Source: an uncultured Christensenella sp. (GTDB taxonomy: Bacteria; Bacillota; Clostridia; Christensenellales; UBA1242). From it: a DNA stretch of 34,486 bases. Within the stretch, counting starts at the first letter, position 1; the number at the start of each line of letters is the position of its first letter. Where the stretch lies: positions 1-34,486 of the forward strand of contig CAJJUK010000013.1 of the NCBI GenBank assembly GCA_905195085.1, given 5' to 3'. Position numbers and translations under genes: made by a program. Below, piece after piece: positions 1-8,935 of the stretch. The notes under the pieces were generated by a model. That model ran no database searches. It saw only the letters and a program-made list of their open reading frames with translations, and was not told the DNA's origin.

Positions 1-18
1 ATATATATCTTATTTATT

Positions 19-64
19 TTGAATTATTTTTTCTTTGTGTTAAAATATTTCTGAATATGAGAGG
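19..64 (+). promoter_or_regulatory. Promoter and RBS of the 2868-aa surface protein gene
   Basis: TTGAAT at 19-24, a 16-nt spacer, and TAAAAT at 41-46 form a sigma-A-like promoter. An AGAGG ribosome-binding site at 60-64 precedes the ATG at 70 by 5 nt. The transcript would have a short leader of about 15-20 nt. Confidence 0.6.
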
Positions 65-69
65 TAATT

Positions 70-3000
70 ATGGAAAAGAAAAATAATTTAGTAAAAAGTA
101 TTTTCTACATATTTTTTGCTGTATGCTTTCTAAGTTTTGGCATAATGATTTCAAATAAGGACAACCTAAACAACTATGTTGTTGCAGAGGACGTTTCAGA
201 GGAAGAGATTAACAATCAAAATATCCCTTCTTATTTCTCTGCAAAAGAATATATAACAGATGGGTCAGAAACAACTGAAAATGCAAACAGCCTTATCTCT
301 TCTGACACTTTCATGTTTTTCAAAGATGGAAACAATTCAAACTTTTTGTCTCTTTCTCTTTTGACAAATGGTTCCGAACTTAAACCACAAAATGAGATTT
401 ACAACTATGTTTATTATCCAGATTTGACAAACACATCAGTTTTCTATTATTACAGCATCAATTCCATAAGCCTTTACATCAATGGTGCTTACAAAGAAAT
501 CGATATGGGCAACTATATCAAATCAAGTGGATTTTCTTTTGCAAACAATGCGTCTGCACAACTTGAAGAATTTGAAATGATTTTCAAGGCACTTCCTGAT
601 GGTGGTGAAGAAGCAATGGAAAGCAACGAAATTGCAATCACTGATGACGCCGGAAATGTCATTGAAGGAATTTACAATCTTTCTTTGACCATAACCCTCT
701 ACACTTGCACGGATGGAGGAATAAATGCGGACGAAGCAATGTTTACAGACCAAAATGTGACTATTGACTACAGTTTCTATGTTGTTGACCAAGAGTCTTA
801 TTTCATCAACAACAGGCCAAATGTCACATACAACTCTTTTGACCACACAGTTAATGTTTCAAGTTTGACAAATCCAAACTATGCATACTATCTTTACAGC
901 AACTATTCATCAGAAACAACAGCAAACAAAATTCCTTACATTGAATATGACTACACTAAATTTGAACTTGCAATAAACAAAACATTGTCAAACACCACAT
1001 ACACATCAAGCCTTCTTTATGACAAAGATGAAACATCAGAACTTCCAGTTTTTGTCGAAGGTGACAACATTGTCAATGTGAAAGTGAACACCGACACCAA
1101 AATTTGCAGAGTCTATTTCAAAGATGTCGGAAACTATGAACTTACTTTGAGTGCAATTCAAATTGTTAATTACACAACCGGCACGGGAACCACCGAGATC
1201 AAGAAATATGCTCTTGATGGCGTGAGTGGACAAACCAAGAAAATCATGGTTTATATGTATGGTTATCAAACAAACTACACAGACCTTGACCAACCTACAG
1301 ATGAAAACAACATAAGACCAGTGAGCGAACTTAAGGAATACGATTTCGAAAATGGACTCTTCAAAAACAGTGCCGACATCACAAGTTCATTCCTAGCATC
1401 AAATGGCGATTACTCACAATCAACAGGAAACACAACATTCAACATCACAAATGTTTTGAATTACATCAACACAAATGGCATCACCCCTGTCAAAACCAAC
1501 CAAACGCCTATCAAACTTTCTGTCAATGCAAAACTTGCAACTTCTATCAACAGTTACATCTATTCAACGACAAAAGTTTCAAATGCATATGATGACACAA
1601 GAGATTATGGTTCAATCACAACAGGTTCAACTCCAGAGGAACTTTATAGATCAACATTCTCAGGAAGAACAGACAGCACAGCAGGAAAATATATCTACAT
1701 AATTGGTTACACTTTTGACAATTATTATCTCACAGAAACCACACTTTCTGCAAACACGGTTTTCTATCAAGTTTTCTATTTTGAAATTGTTAAAGACCTT
1801 CCAACAATCGAAATTGTGACAACGGAAGGGAATGTCAATGTCCCATCAGACACTTATGTAAATCAAAATGTCAACGTCATTGACAGCACAAAAAATGACC
1901 CATACAACAAAGATGTGACCGTTCAAATCTATGCTTATGACTACAGCAACAACTCATATTTGACTGGATTTGGTGGAGAACAAGGAATTTCATTCAACGC
2001 CCTTCTCCCAAGTGACTCAAATGAAAACTTTATCACTTTGGAAAAAAGTGCACACTACACAGTAAGATTGTATTACACAAATGAAATAACCTCATCAAAT
2101 ATTCTTTACTCATCAAAGTCTGGTTTCTTCAGAGAACAAACATTCACCATTGACAAAAATCCACTTGAAAACATTCAAGCAAGAAATGTTACAGAAATCA
2201 CAAACTCAACAAACTATAAAATCGTTTCCACTCTTTCTGATTTCGCAACAAACCAAAGCATTGTGTTCTCTTGGAATGAAAAGGCAAGCGGCGCGAAAAC
2301 CTATGCTTATTACAGATATTTCCCAATCATCGAAGAACAATACTACAGCAATCGAGAAGCAACACTTTCAACCACTCTTGACAGAATGTTGAATTATTCA
2401 AGAGATGCATCATACCTTCCAGTTAACAATCTGTTGAATATGAGCACAACAAACAACAATTGGCTTCCTTACCAAGGAAACACTGTTGATTTCACAACAA
2501 ATGTTTCAACAGAATACGTCTTGTCAGATGCTGGACTCTATTTGATTGATGTCTATGACGAAGCTGGAAATCACACAGTTGATGTATTCATGATTGACAA
2601 CACAACACCATACTTTGCAATTTATGATGGTGAATCATACAAACTGACAAGTTCTTCTGTTTATGTAACCACCCCATCAACATTGTATTGGTCAAAAAAC
2701 AAAGCAATCTTCATTGTAAACTTCAGAACTTTGAGTTATAATTCCACAATCAATCCGGGAAATATTACAACAGAAGATTTGAAATATGATGGCAAAAACT
2801 ATTATGAATTCTATTTGACATACGACGGAAAGACACCATGCACAGACATCTTTAAAGTGATGTACAACAAACTGTTTGCAAAGGACTATATGCAAGTTTT
2901 GAATTGCACAGTTTCAATTTCTTCCGCAACCGACGGAACATCAAGTTACATCACTGGCTACTCTGGAATGTATATCACAATCCCTATCAATTCAGTTTCT

Positions 3001-6000
3001 TACTTCCTTGACAATGAACACCCAGAATATACACAGCAAACTGATGTCTACTCCCAAGCAATAACAGTCAACGAAGAAAACACCTACAGAGTTTTGATTA
3101 GGGACTTGTCCAACACGAAGAAAGATTTAGCGTACTCTGACACATATGTAACTCAATACACAAATTATTACTCAGCAAGACAAACAATCATCATAAGTTT
3201 TGACTCTTCTGAATTCTTTATAGAGTTTACAAACAGTGATGGAGAAGTGGAAGTTTTGACTTCAAACAATGTCGTTGAAGGAACAATCTCAAATGAAGAT
3301 AACACAGAACAACGAAAGACCAAGACAACATACCTGAGCCCAACAAGCATGAGAAAAGCATTCACTTTGTCATTCCTTCCAACAATCACAAGCGAAGATA
3401 TGTTGATTCAAGTTGACAATGTTGTCATCAAATATTATCCATATGTTGAAAGCACAATAACTGTTGGAGATATCACATATCATTACTACACTCTGTCAAA
3501 CAATGCCACAGAAATCAAAGTCTATGATTTTGAAGAAAATGGAACAATGACAGATGTTAAACAAGATGAAATCAGACTGAACTCTGAAAACATCACAACT
3601 GCTGGAAAATATGAAATTGTAAGAACCTATTACACCGAAGATGGTTATTCATACAATGAAAACGATTTCTATCAAAGAACATATGTTTTCTATGTTGACA
3701 GAAACGAAGTCGTTTCAAATGCAGAACTTGTAAATGATGAAAATGGATCTCATCTTGAAAGTTTGGTTGGTGGAGATGTGTTTGTTTCAATGTATGACAA
3801 TGGAACAAATGCCAGTCTGGTTGTAACCTTCCCAGACAGCGAAAAAGGAAATTCAAATGGTTCATCAATTTACAACAATGGAACAGTTCGCTCAGTTTTG
3901 ACAACAAACTTACTCCCAGTTTACGTTTATGTTCCACAATATAAATACACAACCTACACAAACAAATACACGACATTATCAACAGCAACAACACTTTACA
4001 CAAACGAAGATTTGTCCGTATCAGCCGACATTAATCTTGCTCCTGGAACAACCATTGCAATTATGTCAATAAGTGATAAAAGTGCAAAAATTGTTTATAA
4101 CAACAATCTCTATTACATTTCAAATTCAGCAATTACAAACTACGAATTTGGAGTGAATTACAGTTCATATTACATTTTGACTTCTGATGCACTTCTCTAC
4201 ACAGATGAAACACTAAGGTCTGCAACCACAACAACATTGCCTTCAGGAACAGTCATAACAGTGGATCAAATCACAAGTGTAAGCACAAAGATAACATATA
4301 ATGGCAACACCTATTACATCAACAATTCAACTTATGAAAAAGTTGACAATGACAATTATTATTATGGGACAAATCAAATCAAAGAATATGCTCTCTATGC
4401 TGAAATCTATAAAGACGGAACTGATGTATCAAATTTGATTGCAATCACTTCCACAAACAGCAGCAACCCAACAATTGACACAGTTGTTGCAGATGATTCT
4501 GGATTCTTGAATTTCTATAACTACAGTGACGGATCTCGTCTGCAATACCTTTCAGAGGAAGGAACATATTATGTCACAATCTATCAAGGTCGTTTCGGAA
4601 CAGAAGTTGGAGATAACAACTATCAACAATCTTTGACATTCAGTTTTGAAATTAAAGAATCAAATCCTGACTTTATTGCTCAATCAATCACAGGTTCTTC
4701 CTTGAACTCAGTTGTCACATCTCCTGCCCCTTCAGATGAAACAAAACCAAGCGTAACTTATTACACAAATCAATCAACAGTAAGTTTGCTTTGGGATGCT
4801 GGAAGCACATACATGGCAGAAATTGACATTGATGAAATTGTGTTCAGAACAAGCAAAGGTCAATCGTTCAAGGCCACAGATGACGTGTTCACACAAGAGC
4901 CTACCCTTTCAAACAACCAATACATTGCTCAGATTGATTTAAAGAAATTGAATGTATATGAAAATGATGGATATGTTGACATCACAATGCAATACAAAAA
5001 CCATGATTCAAGATTCTATTCAAAGGTAACAAAACGAATTTATGTCGATTTGTCTGCGCCAAACACAAACATTCAAAACTTGGTTAACAATTCAACCAGC
5101 GGAAATCTGATTGCAGGTCTCACAAACTCCGCTCTCAGAACATATTACACCGCCGAAATGGAGCAGACAAACAGTTTGACAAACACAAGCTACAACACAA
5201 GCAACAACACAGGAACATTCGCTTATTATTCCTACAGCGTTACAAATTCATATTTGCAAACATTGAAGAATTCTCTATCTTCAGAAGTTTACAAAACTTA
5301 TGTGAGAGAATTTACGGACGCACAAGGCAACAACACAAAATACACAACAGAAGCAGAACAAGAAACATCACCAACAGATTTCTTGGCATCAAATTTCACT
5401 GATTTAACCACACTCACAGAATTCAAACCAAACACTTATTATGAAATCATTGAAACCGATCTTGCCGGGAATATGACAATCTACACAATCTTCATCACAA
5501 GTTACACATCAATTGGTGATGAAAACAATGACTACAACAACCTTATCACATACAAAGATGCAGATGGTGTTGAACATTACTACACGATTGAAGATTATTT
5601 GCTCACTCAGTCATACACCAACGCAACTCACAACATCTATGCAAAAACAGGATTTGCACTCGATAACATCAACTTCTTCGGTGATGCTTGGGCACAAATC
5701 AAACTTGACACAGTGAATGCAAGTGGCAACACCACAACGAAATACTTGATGCTTACTCCTTGGGATAGAGATTATGCTTATGCATTTGTTGGACAAACAT
5801 ACACAAAAATTGCGATTTCTGATTTGATTGACGGAAGCACAAGTTCAAGATACAAGAACTGCTTGAGCGTATACAACAGAGAAAATCGTTCAACAACAAA
5901 CTTCTACATAAACATCAGAAACACAAGTTTGACAGCAAATTTGACGGACAATCAAAACAGAGAATACATAAGATTCTCAAAACCAACCGATCAATCAATT

Positions 6001-8676
6001 CAAAACACAATCTACAGTTCGACATATGTGACATCACTTTCAATAAAGGCTAACAATGAATTGATCTTCTCTCAAACAAACAAACTTGGATTTGCAAGCC
6101 TTTGGTTGTCAAATTCAAATGTAACTGTAATCAGTGATGACACGCTGGGAACAATAACTTTTGAAATAAATGCAAGTTTAGGTTTTGTTTCAAACACAAG
6201 AATTGAATATGAATACACTGACAACTATGGCACAACCTACAAAGAAATCCATCTCTATAAAGAGACTTTGATTTCTCAAGAAGTAACCTCACAGCAAGAC
6301 TTGTATTCATATTATGACACAAATGGTGGAAGATTGTATTACATCACAAAAGACGGATTGCAATACAACTACAACCCAAGCAAATACACCGTGTCGGTTT
6401 ACGATTTGATTGACGGAACAGTTTCTGACGCTTTGACGAAAGCAACATCAACCGTATCACAAAACAGTCAAGGAATTTCCACAGTCACAATCAAAACAAA
6501 TGACGAAACTGGAAACTATAATGACAGTTTTGCAATCGTTGTAAGAGATTTCAACAACAATGATCCTGAAACAAATCTTGTTAAAACAATCTACTTCACA
6601 CTCTATAATGAACTTCCACAAGCAAATGAAACAACAGCAAACAATCAGCCTGGACAATTCAAGATTTTAGATGCAAATGGAAACAACATAACCAAAAACA
6701 TTATTGAAAACATTGTAGATGATGAAACTGGATATTTCTCAGAAATAAGAATCATCTATTCACAAAAAGAAACATTCATTCCAATCAAATATTCAATCAG
6801 CACAGACAAAGTGACTTGGACAGAAATAACTTCTGGAACAAGACTTAAATGTGAAACTGAGGAAATGCAAACATACTATCTCAAGATTTGGTATGATGAA
6901 ACATATTTGAGAAATGAAATGGGAACGCCAGAATATGTATTTGGATATGTTCCAGACGGTGGAGAAGACAGTCAAATCTTTGAATTTAATTTGTCATCAT
7001 TGACATCAACTTATTGGGTTGAAAAAACTATTGATGGCGTAACAACAGTTGTCGACAAGAGTGACACAATCTACACAGCACCAAATGGTGAACAATATGC
7101 AAATCACTACATCGTCAACTTGAGTTATTCAGACAAAGATTATGTCACAATCAAAACAAACAAAGAACAAGAAATAACTGCAACACTTGTTGACACATAC
7201 ACACAGAACTCACCTGTCATTTCAGAATTTTGGATAATTTCAAACACAGGAAGTGGTGATCTTGGAAACATTCCTCCATTCAATATAAAAATCATCATCA
7301 CCTACATTCCAAATTCCGATAATTTTGTGGAAGAATTCTACACATACAACATGAACGGAATCATCGACACAACAGAAAATCTGGTGAACGTGACATCAAA
7401 AAGTATTGTAATTTCAGAAGACTATGCTTCAATAAATCGAATTGAACTTCAGTGGTCAAAATATTATGGAATTCCTGAAAATGAAATCAATATCAGACTT
7501 ATCAAAGACGGAATTGAATTAACCCCTGTTGTTTACACCAGAAAGACAAATGGTAAAGAATATAATTATGTTTACTTGACACATTCTGGAAAATACTCCA
7601 TTGCTCTCTATGACAATGCCGGAAATGTTCAGAAATTCAACAGAGGAAACGCCGGACAAACAGAAGCCCTTTCATTCATTTTCCTTAAAGATGTTCCATT
7701 CACAATAACCTACACAAACCCAGTAACAAACGAAGAAGAAACATCACTTCCAATCAAGCAAGCAATCTATAATGGAAATGTCACAGTAAATATCGATAAA
7801 AACACACGTTCAGAATTCTATTCACTTGATGGATATCCAGTCATCAGCGTAAAGAAAGACGGAGCTGAATATACTGAATATTTCCAAGATGACACATCAT
7901 ATTTGTTCTCAGAGCCTGGCTACTACGAAATATCATTCACAGCAACAAGCAACCTTCCAGATGTGGGACAAATTAGACAAGAAAGTTACCAATTCACAAT
8001 TCTCAACCCAAATGAATACCGTTATTCTTACGTTTATAACAGATATTCAAATTACTACGTTGAAAAGGTAATCAAAGATGGCGTTGATGTGACAGAAGAC
8101 TTGTTAAAGACCTTGGATGTTTCAACAATAACCGTAAATCAAAAGACATATATGACAGAACTTCCATTGTCATATTTGGACGAAAAAACAGGTGCAGGAA
8201 CATACTTGATCACAATCAACTCAAACGATAAAATGTTCAAAGATTCTTCTGCAATTACAAGTTGGACATACAAAGTTAACATTCAAGTCGGCACCGCTCC
8301 AATCAGAATTTCAGTGGCAGAAGGAACTGAAACAACAAGCAACATAAGCGTGACATTCAATCAGGCAAACATCTTCAATGAAATGGGAGAAAGCACAATC
8401 AGAATTCTCAGAGTTGTTGATGATAGAGAATCTACCTACTACACATTAGACATTAACAGCGAAAGCACTGGAGAAGTCACAACAAACATCGACACTGCAG
8501 GAACCTATTACATTCAAATTGTATCTCCAAGTGGAAACTTGTTATACAGCTATAAAGTAGTTAAAAATGACCCATTGAATGCCGCAGCAATAATTGCAAT
8601 TGTTATCTCAGTTATTGTTGTAATTGCAGTAATCTTCATAATTATCAAATTAAGAAAGAGAATTGCAGTTAAATAG
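70..8676 (+). CDS. Giant membrane-anchored surface protein with Ig-like modules and an SH3b-like pair
   Basis: The 2868-aa protein is predicted to be exported and held in the membrane by its C-terminus. Residues about 8-28 form a hydrophobic signal segment after a Lys/Asn-rich start. Residues about 2838-2860 are a membrane helix (AAAIIAIVISVIVVIAVIF) followed by a Lys/Arg-rich tail. There is no LPXTG sortase motif. The long ectodomain is rich in Thr, Asn, Ser and Tyr, with very few Cys. It carries the DxAGN motifs typical of bacterial Ig-like folds near residues 833 (DEAGN), 1799 (DLAGN) and 2515 (DNAGN). Residues about 1299-1425 hold two related copies, about 67 residues apart, that resemble bacterial SH3 (SH3b) domains. 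The gene has its own promoter and terminator. It converges on a second surface protein of the same overall plan. Adhesion, cell contact or wall binding are plausible but inferred. No catalytic domain was recognised. Confidence 0.85.
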   Translation: MEKKNNLVKSIFYIFFAVCFLSFGIMISNKDNLNNYVVAEDVSEEEINNQNIPSYFSAKEYITDGSETTENANSLISSDTFMFFKDGNNSNFLSLSLLTNGSELKPQNEIYNYVYYPDLTNTSVFYYYSINSISLYINGAYKEIDMGNYIKSSGFSFANNASAQLEEFEMIFKALPDGGEEAMESNEIAITDDAGNVIEGIYNLSLTITLYTCTDGGINADEAMFTDQNVTIDYSFYVVDQESYFINNRPNVTYNSFDHTVNVSSLTNPNYAYYLYSNYSSETTANKIPYIEYDYTKFELAINKTLSNTTYTSSLLYDKDETSELPVFVEGDNIVNVKVNTDTKICRVYFKDVGNYELTLSAIQIVNYTTGTGTTEIKKYALDGVSGQTKKIMVYMYGYQTNYTDLDQPTDENNIRPVSELKEYDFENGLFKNSADITSSFLASNGDYSQSTGNTTFNITNVLNYINTNGITPVKTNQTPIKLSVNAKLATSINSYIYSTTKVSNAYDDTRDYGSITTGSTPEELYRSTFSGRTDSTAGKYIYIIGYTFDNYYLTETTLSANTVFYQVFYFEIVKDLPTIEIVTTEGNVNVPSDTYVNQNVNVIDSTKNDPYNKDVTVQIYAYDYSNNSYLTGFGGEQGISFNALLPSDSNENFITLEKSAHYTVRLYYTNEITSSNILYSSKSGFFREQTFTIDKNPLENIQARNVTEITNSTNYKIVSTLSDFATNQSIVFSWNEKASGAKTYAYYRYFPIIEEQYYSNREATLSTTLDRMLNYSRDASYLPVNNLLNMSTTNNNWLPYQGNTVDFTTNVSTEYVLSDAGLYLIDVYDEAGNHTVDVFMIDNTTPYFAIYDGESYKLTSSSVYVTTPSTLYWSKNKAIFIVNFRTLSYNSTINPGNITTEDLKYDGKNYYEFYLTYDGKTPCTDIFKVMYNKLFAKDYMQVLNCTVSISSATDGTSSYITGYSGMYITIPINSVSYFLDNEHPEYTQQTDVYSQAITVNEENTYRVLIRDLSNTKKDLAYSDTYVTQYTNYYSARQTIIISFDSSEFFIEFTNSDGEVEVLTSNNVVEGTISNEDNTEQRKTKTTYLSPTSMRKAFTLSFLPTITSEDMLIQVDNVVIKYYPYVESTITVGDITYHYYTLSNNATEIKVYDFEENGTMTDVKQDEIRLNSENITTAGKYEIVRTYYTEDGYSYNENDFYQRTYVFYVDRNEVVSNAELVNDENGSHLESLVGGDVFVSMYDNGTNASLVVTFPDSEKGNSNGSSIYNNGTVRSVLTTNLLPVYVYVPQYKYTTYTNKYTTLSTATTLYTNEDLSVSADINLAPGTTIAIMSISDKSAKIVYNNNLYYISNSAITNYEFGVNYSSYYILTSDALLYTDETLRSATTTTLPSGTVITVDQITSVSTKITYNGNTYYINNSTYEKVDNDNYYYGTNQIKEYALYAEIYKDGTDVSNLIAITSTNSSNPTIDTVVADDSGFLNFYNYSDGSRLQYLSEEGTYYVTIYQGRFGTEVGDNNYQQSLTFSFEIKESNPDFIAQSITGSSLNSVVTSPAPSDETKPSVTYYTNQSTVSLLWDAGSTYMAEIDIDEIVFRTSKGQSFKATDDVFTQEPTLSNNQYIAQIDLKKLNVYENDGYVDITMQYKNHDSRFYSKVTKRIYVDLSAPNTNIQNLVNNSTSGNLIAGLTNSALRTYYTAEMEQTNSLTNTSYNTSNNTGTFAYYSYSVTNSYLQTLKNSLSSEVYKTYVREFTDAQGNNTKYTTEAEQETSPTDFLASNFTDLTTLTEFKPNTYYEIIETDLAGNMTIYTIFITSYTSIGDENNDYNNLITYKDADGVEHYYTIEDYLLTQSYTNATHNIYAKTGFALDNINFFGDAWAQIKLDTVNASGNTTTKYLMLTPWDRDYAYAFVGQTYTKIAISDLIDGSTSSRYKNCLSVYNRENRSTTNFYINIRNTSLTANLTDNQNREYIRFSKPTDQSIQNTIYSSTYVTSLSIKANNELIFSQTNKLGFASLWLSNSNVTVISDDTLGTITFEINASLGFVSNTRIEYEYTDNYGTTYKEIHLYKETLISQEVTSQQDLYSYYDTNGGRLYYITKDGLQYNYNPSKYTVSVYDLIDGTVSDALTKATSTVSQNSQGISTVTIKTNDETGNYNDSFAIVVRDFNNNDPETNLVKTIYFTLYNELPQANETTANNQPGQFKILDANGNNITKNIIENIVDDETGYFSEIRIIYSQKETFIPIKYSISTDKVTWTEITSGTRLKCETEEMQTYYLKIWYDETYLRNEMGTPEYVFGYVPDGGEDSQIFEFNLSSLTSTYWVEKTIDGVTTVVDKSDTIYTAPNGEQYANHYIVNLSYSDKDYVTIKTNKEQEITATLVDTYTQNSPVISEFWIISNTGSGDLGNIPPFNIKIIITYIPNSDNFVEEFYTYNMNGIIDTTENLVNVTSKSIVISEDYASINRIELQWSKYYGIPENEINIRLIKDGIELTPVVYTRKTNGKEYNYVYLTHSGKYSIALYDNAGNVQKFNRGNAGQTEALSFIFLKDVPFTITYTNPVTNEEETSLPIKQAIYNGNVTVNIDKNTRSEFYSLDGYPVISVKKDGAEYTEYFQDDTSYLFSEPGYYEISFTATSNLPDVGQIRQESYQFTILNPNEYRYSYVYNRYSNYYVEKVIKDGVDVTEDLLKTLDVSTITVNQKTYMTELPLSYLDEKTGAGTYLITINSNDKMFKDSSAITSWTYKVNIQVGTAPIRISVAEGTETTSNISVTFNQANIFNEMGESTIRILRVVDDRESTYYTLDINSESTGEVTTNIDTAGTYYIQIVSPSGNLLYSYKVVKNDPLNAAAIIAIVISVIVVIAVIFIIIKLRKRIAVK
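3952..4341 (+). repeat. Internal tandem duplication encoding two SH3b-like domains
   Basis: Within the giant protein, residues from about 1299 and about 1366 align. LYTNEDL (Tyr1310) matches LYTDETL (Tyr1377). Each is followed by APGTT or PSGTV, then KIVYNNNLYYI or KITYNGNTYYI. The unit is about 67 residues. The pattern of a small-residue/Gly turn followed by a strand ending in YYI resembles bacterial SH3 domains, which bind peptidoglycan or peptides in other proteins. The DNA copies have diverged, so the duplication is old. The SH3b assignment is by eye. Confidence 0.6.
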
Positions 8677-8683
8677 AAAACTT

Positions 8684-8712
8684 AAAAAAGAGCATCTTTA
8701 ATGCTCTTTTTT
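8684..8712 (+). terminator. Intrinsic terminator of the 2868-aa gene
   Basis: AAAAAAGAGCAT, a CTTTA loop and ATGCTCTTTTTT form a perfect hairpin ending in a T-run, 8 nt after the stop codon. Confidence 0.9.
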
Positions 8713-8899
8713 ATTTGCCAATTATTCCTTTTTTAGTTACTTCCTATAATAATATAACATTGATAAAATGTCTTTAATATTACATCTCCCGGCATCAACC
8801 TAGCATAAGTATCTAAAGTTTTCAAAGCTGTTTAAATTCCCTCAGCAATATTCAAAACTTCTAAGTAACTACACGATTTCTCAACACCTAGAAGATAAT
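8713..8899. other. Gene-free segment bounded by a 9-bp inverted repeat
   Basis: About 190 bp lie between two terminators with no intact gene. TAGTTACTT (8734-8742) is inverted as AAGTAACTA (8863-8871), enclosing about 138 bp. On the minus strand one frame runs for roughly 60 codons from about 8919 to 8737, broken by a single in-frame TAA near the middle. It has no start codon with an RBS. The segment could be a gene remnant, a small MITE-like insertion or a structured RNA. No direct flanking duplication was seen. Confidence 0.3.
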
Positions 8900-8930
8900 A
8901 AAAAAGACTGAATTAACTCAGTCTTTTTTT
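8900..8930 (-). terminator. Intrinsic terminator of the 1422-aa surface protein gene (works both ways)
   Basis: Plus-strand AAAAAAGACTGA and TCAGTCTTTTTTT form a symmetrical hairpin just beyond the stop of the minus-strand gene. T-runs on both strands mean it can terminate in either direction. Confidence 0.88.
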
Positions 8931-8935
8931 ATTTC

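Noticed and set aside
70..8676. A sortase-anchored (LPXTG) surface protein
   Set aside because: No LPXTG-like motif precedes the C-terminal helix; the helix and basic tail alone suggest membrane anchoring.
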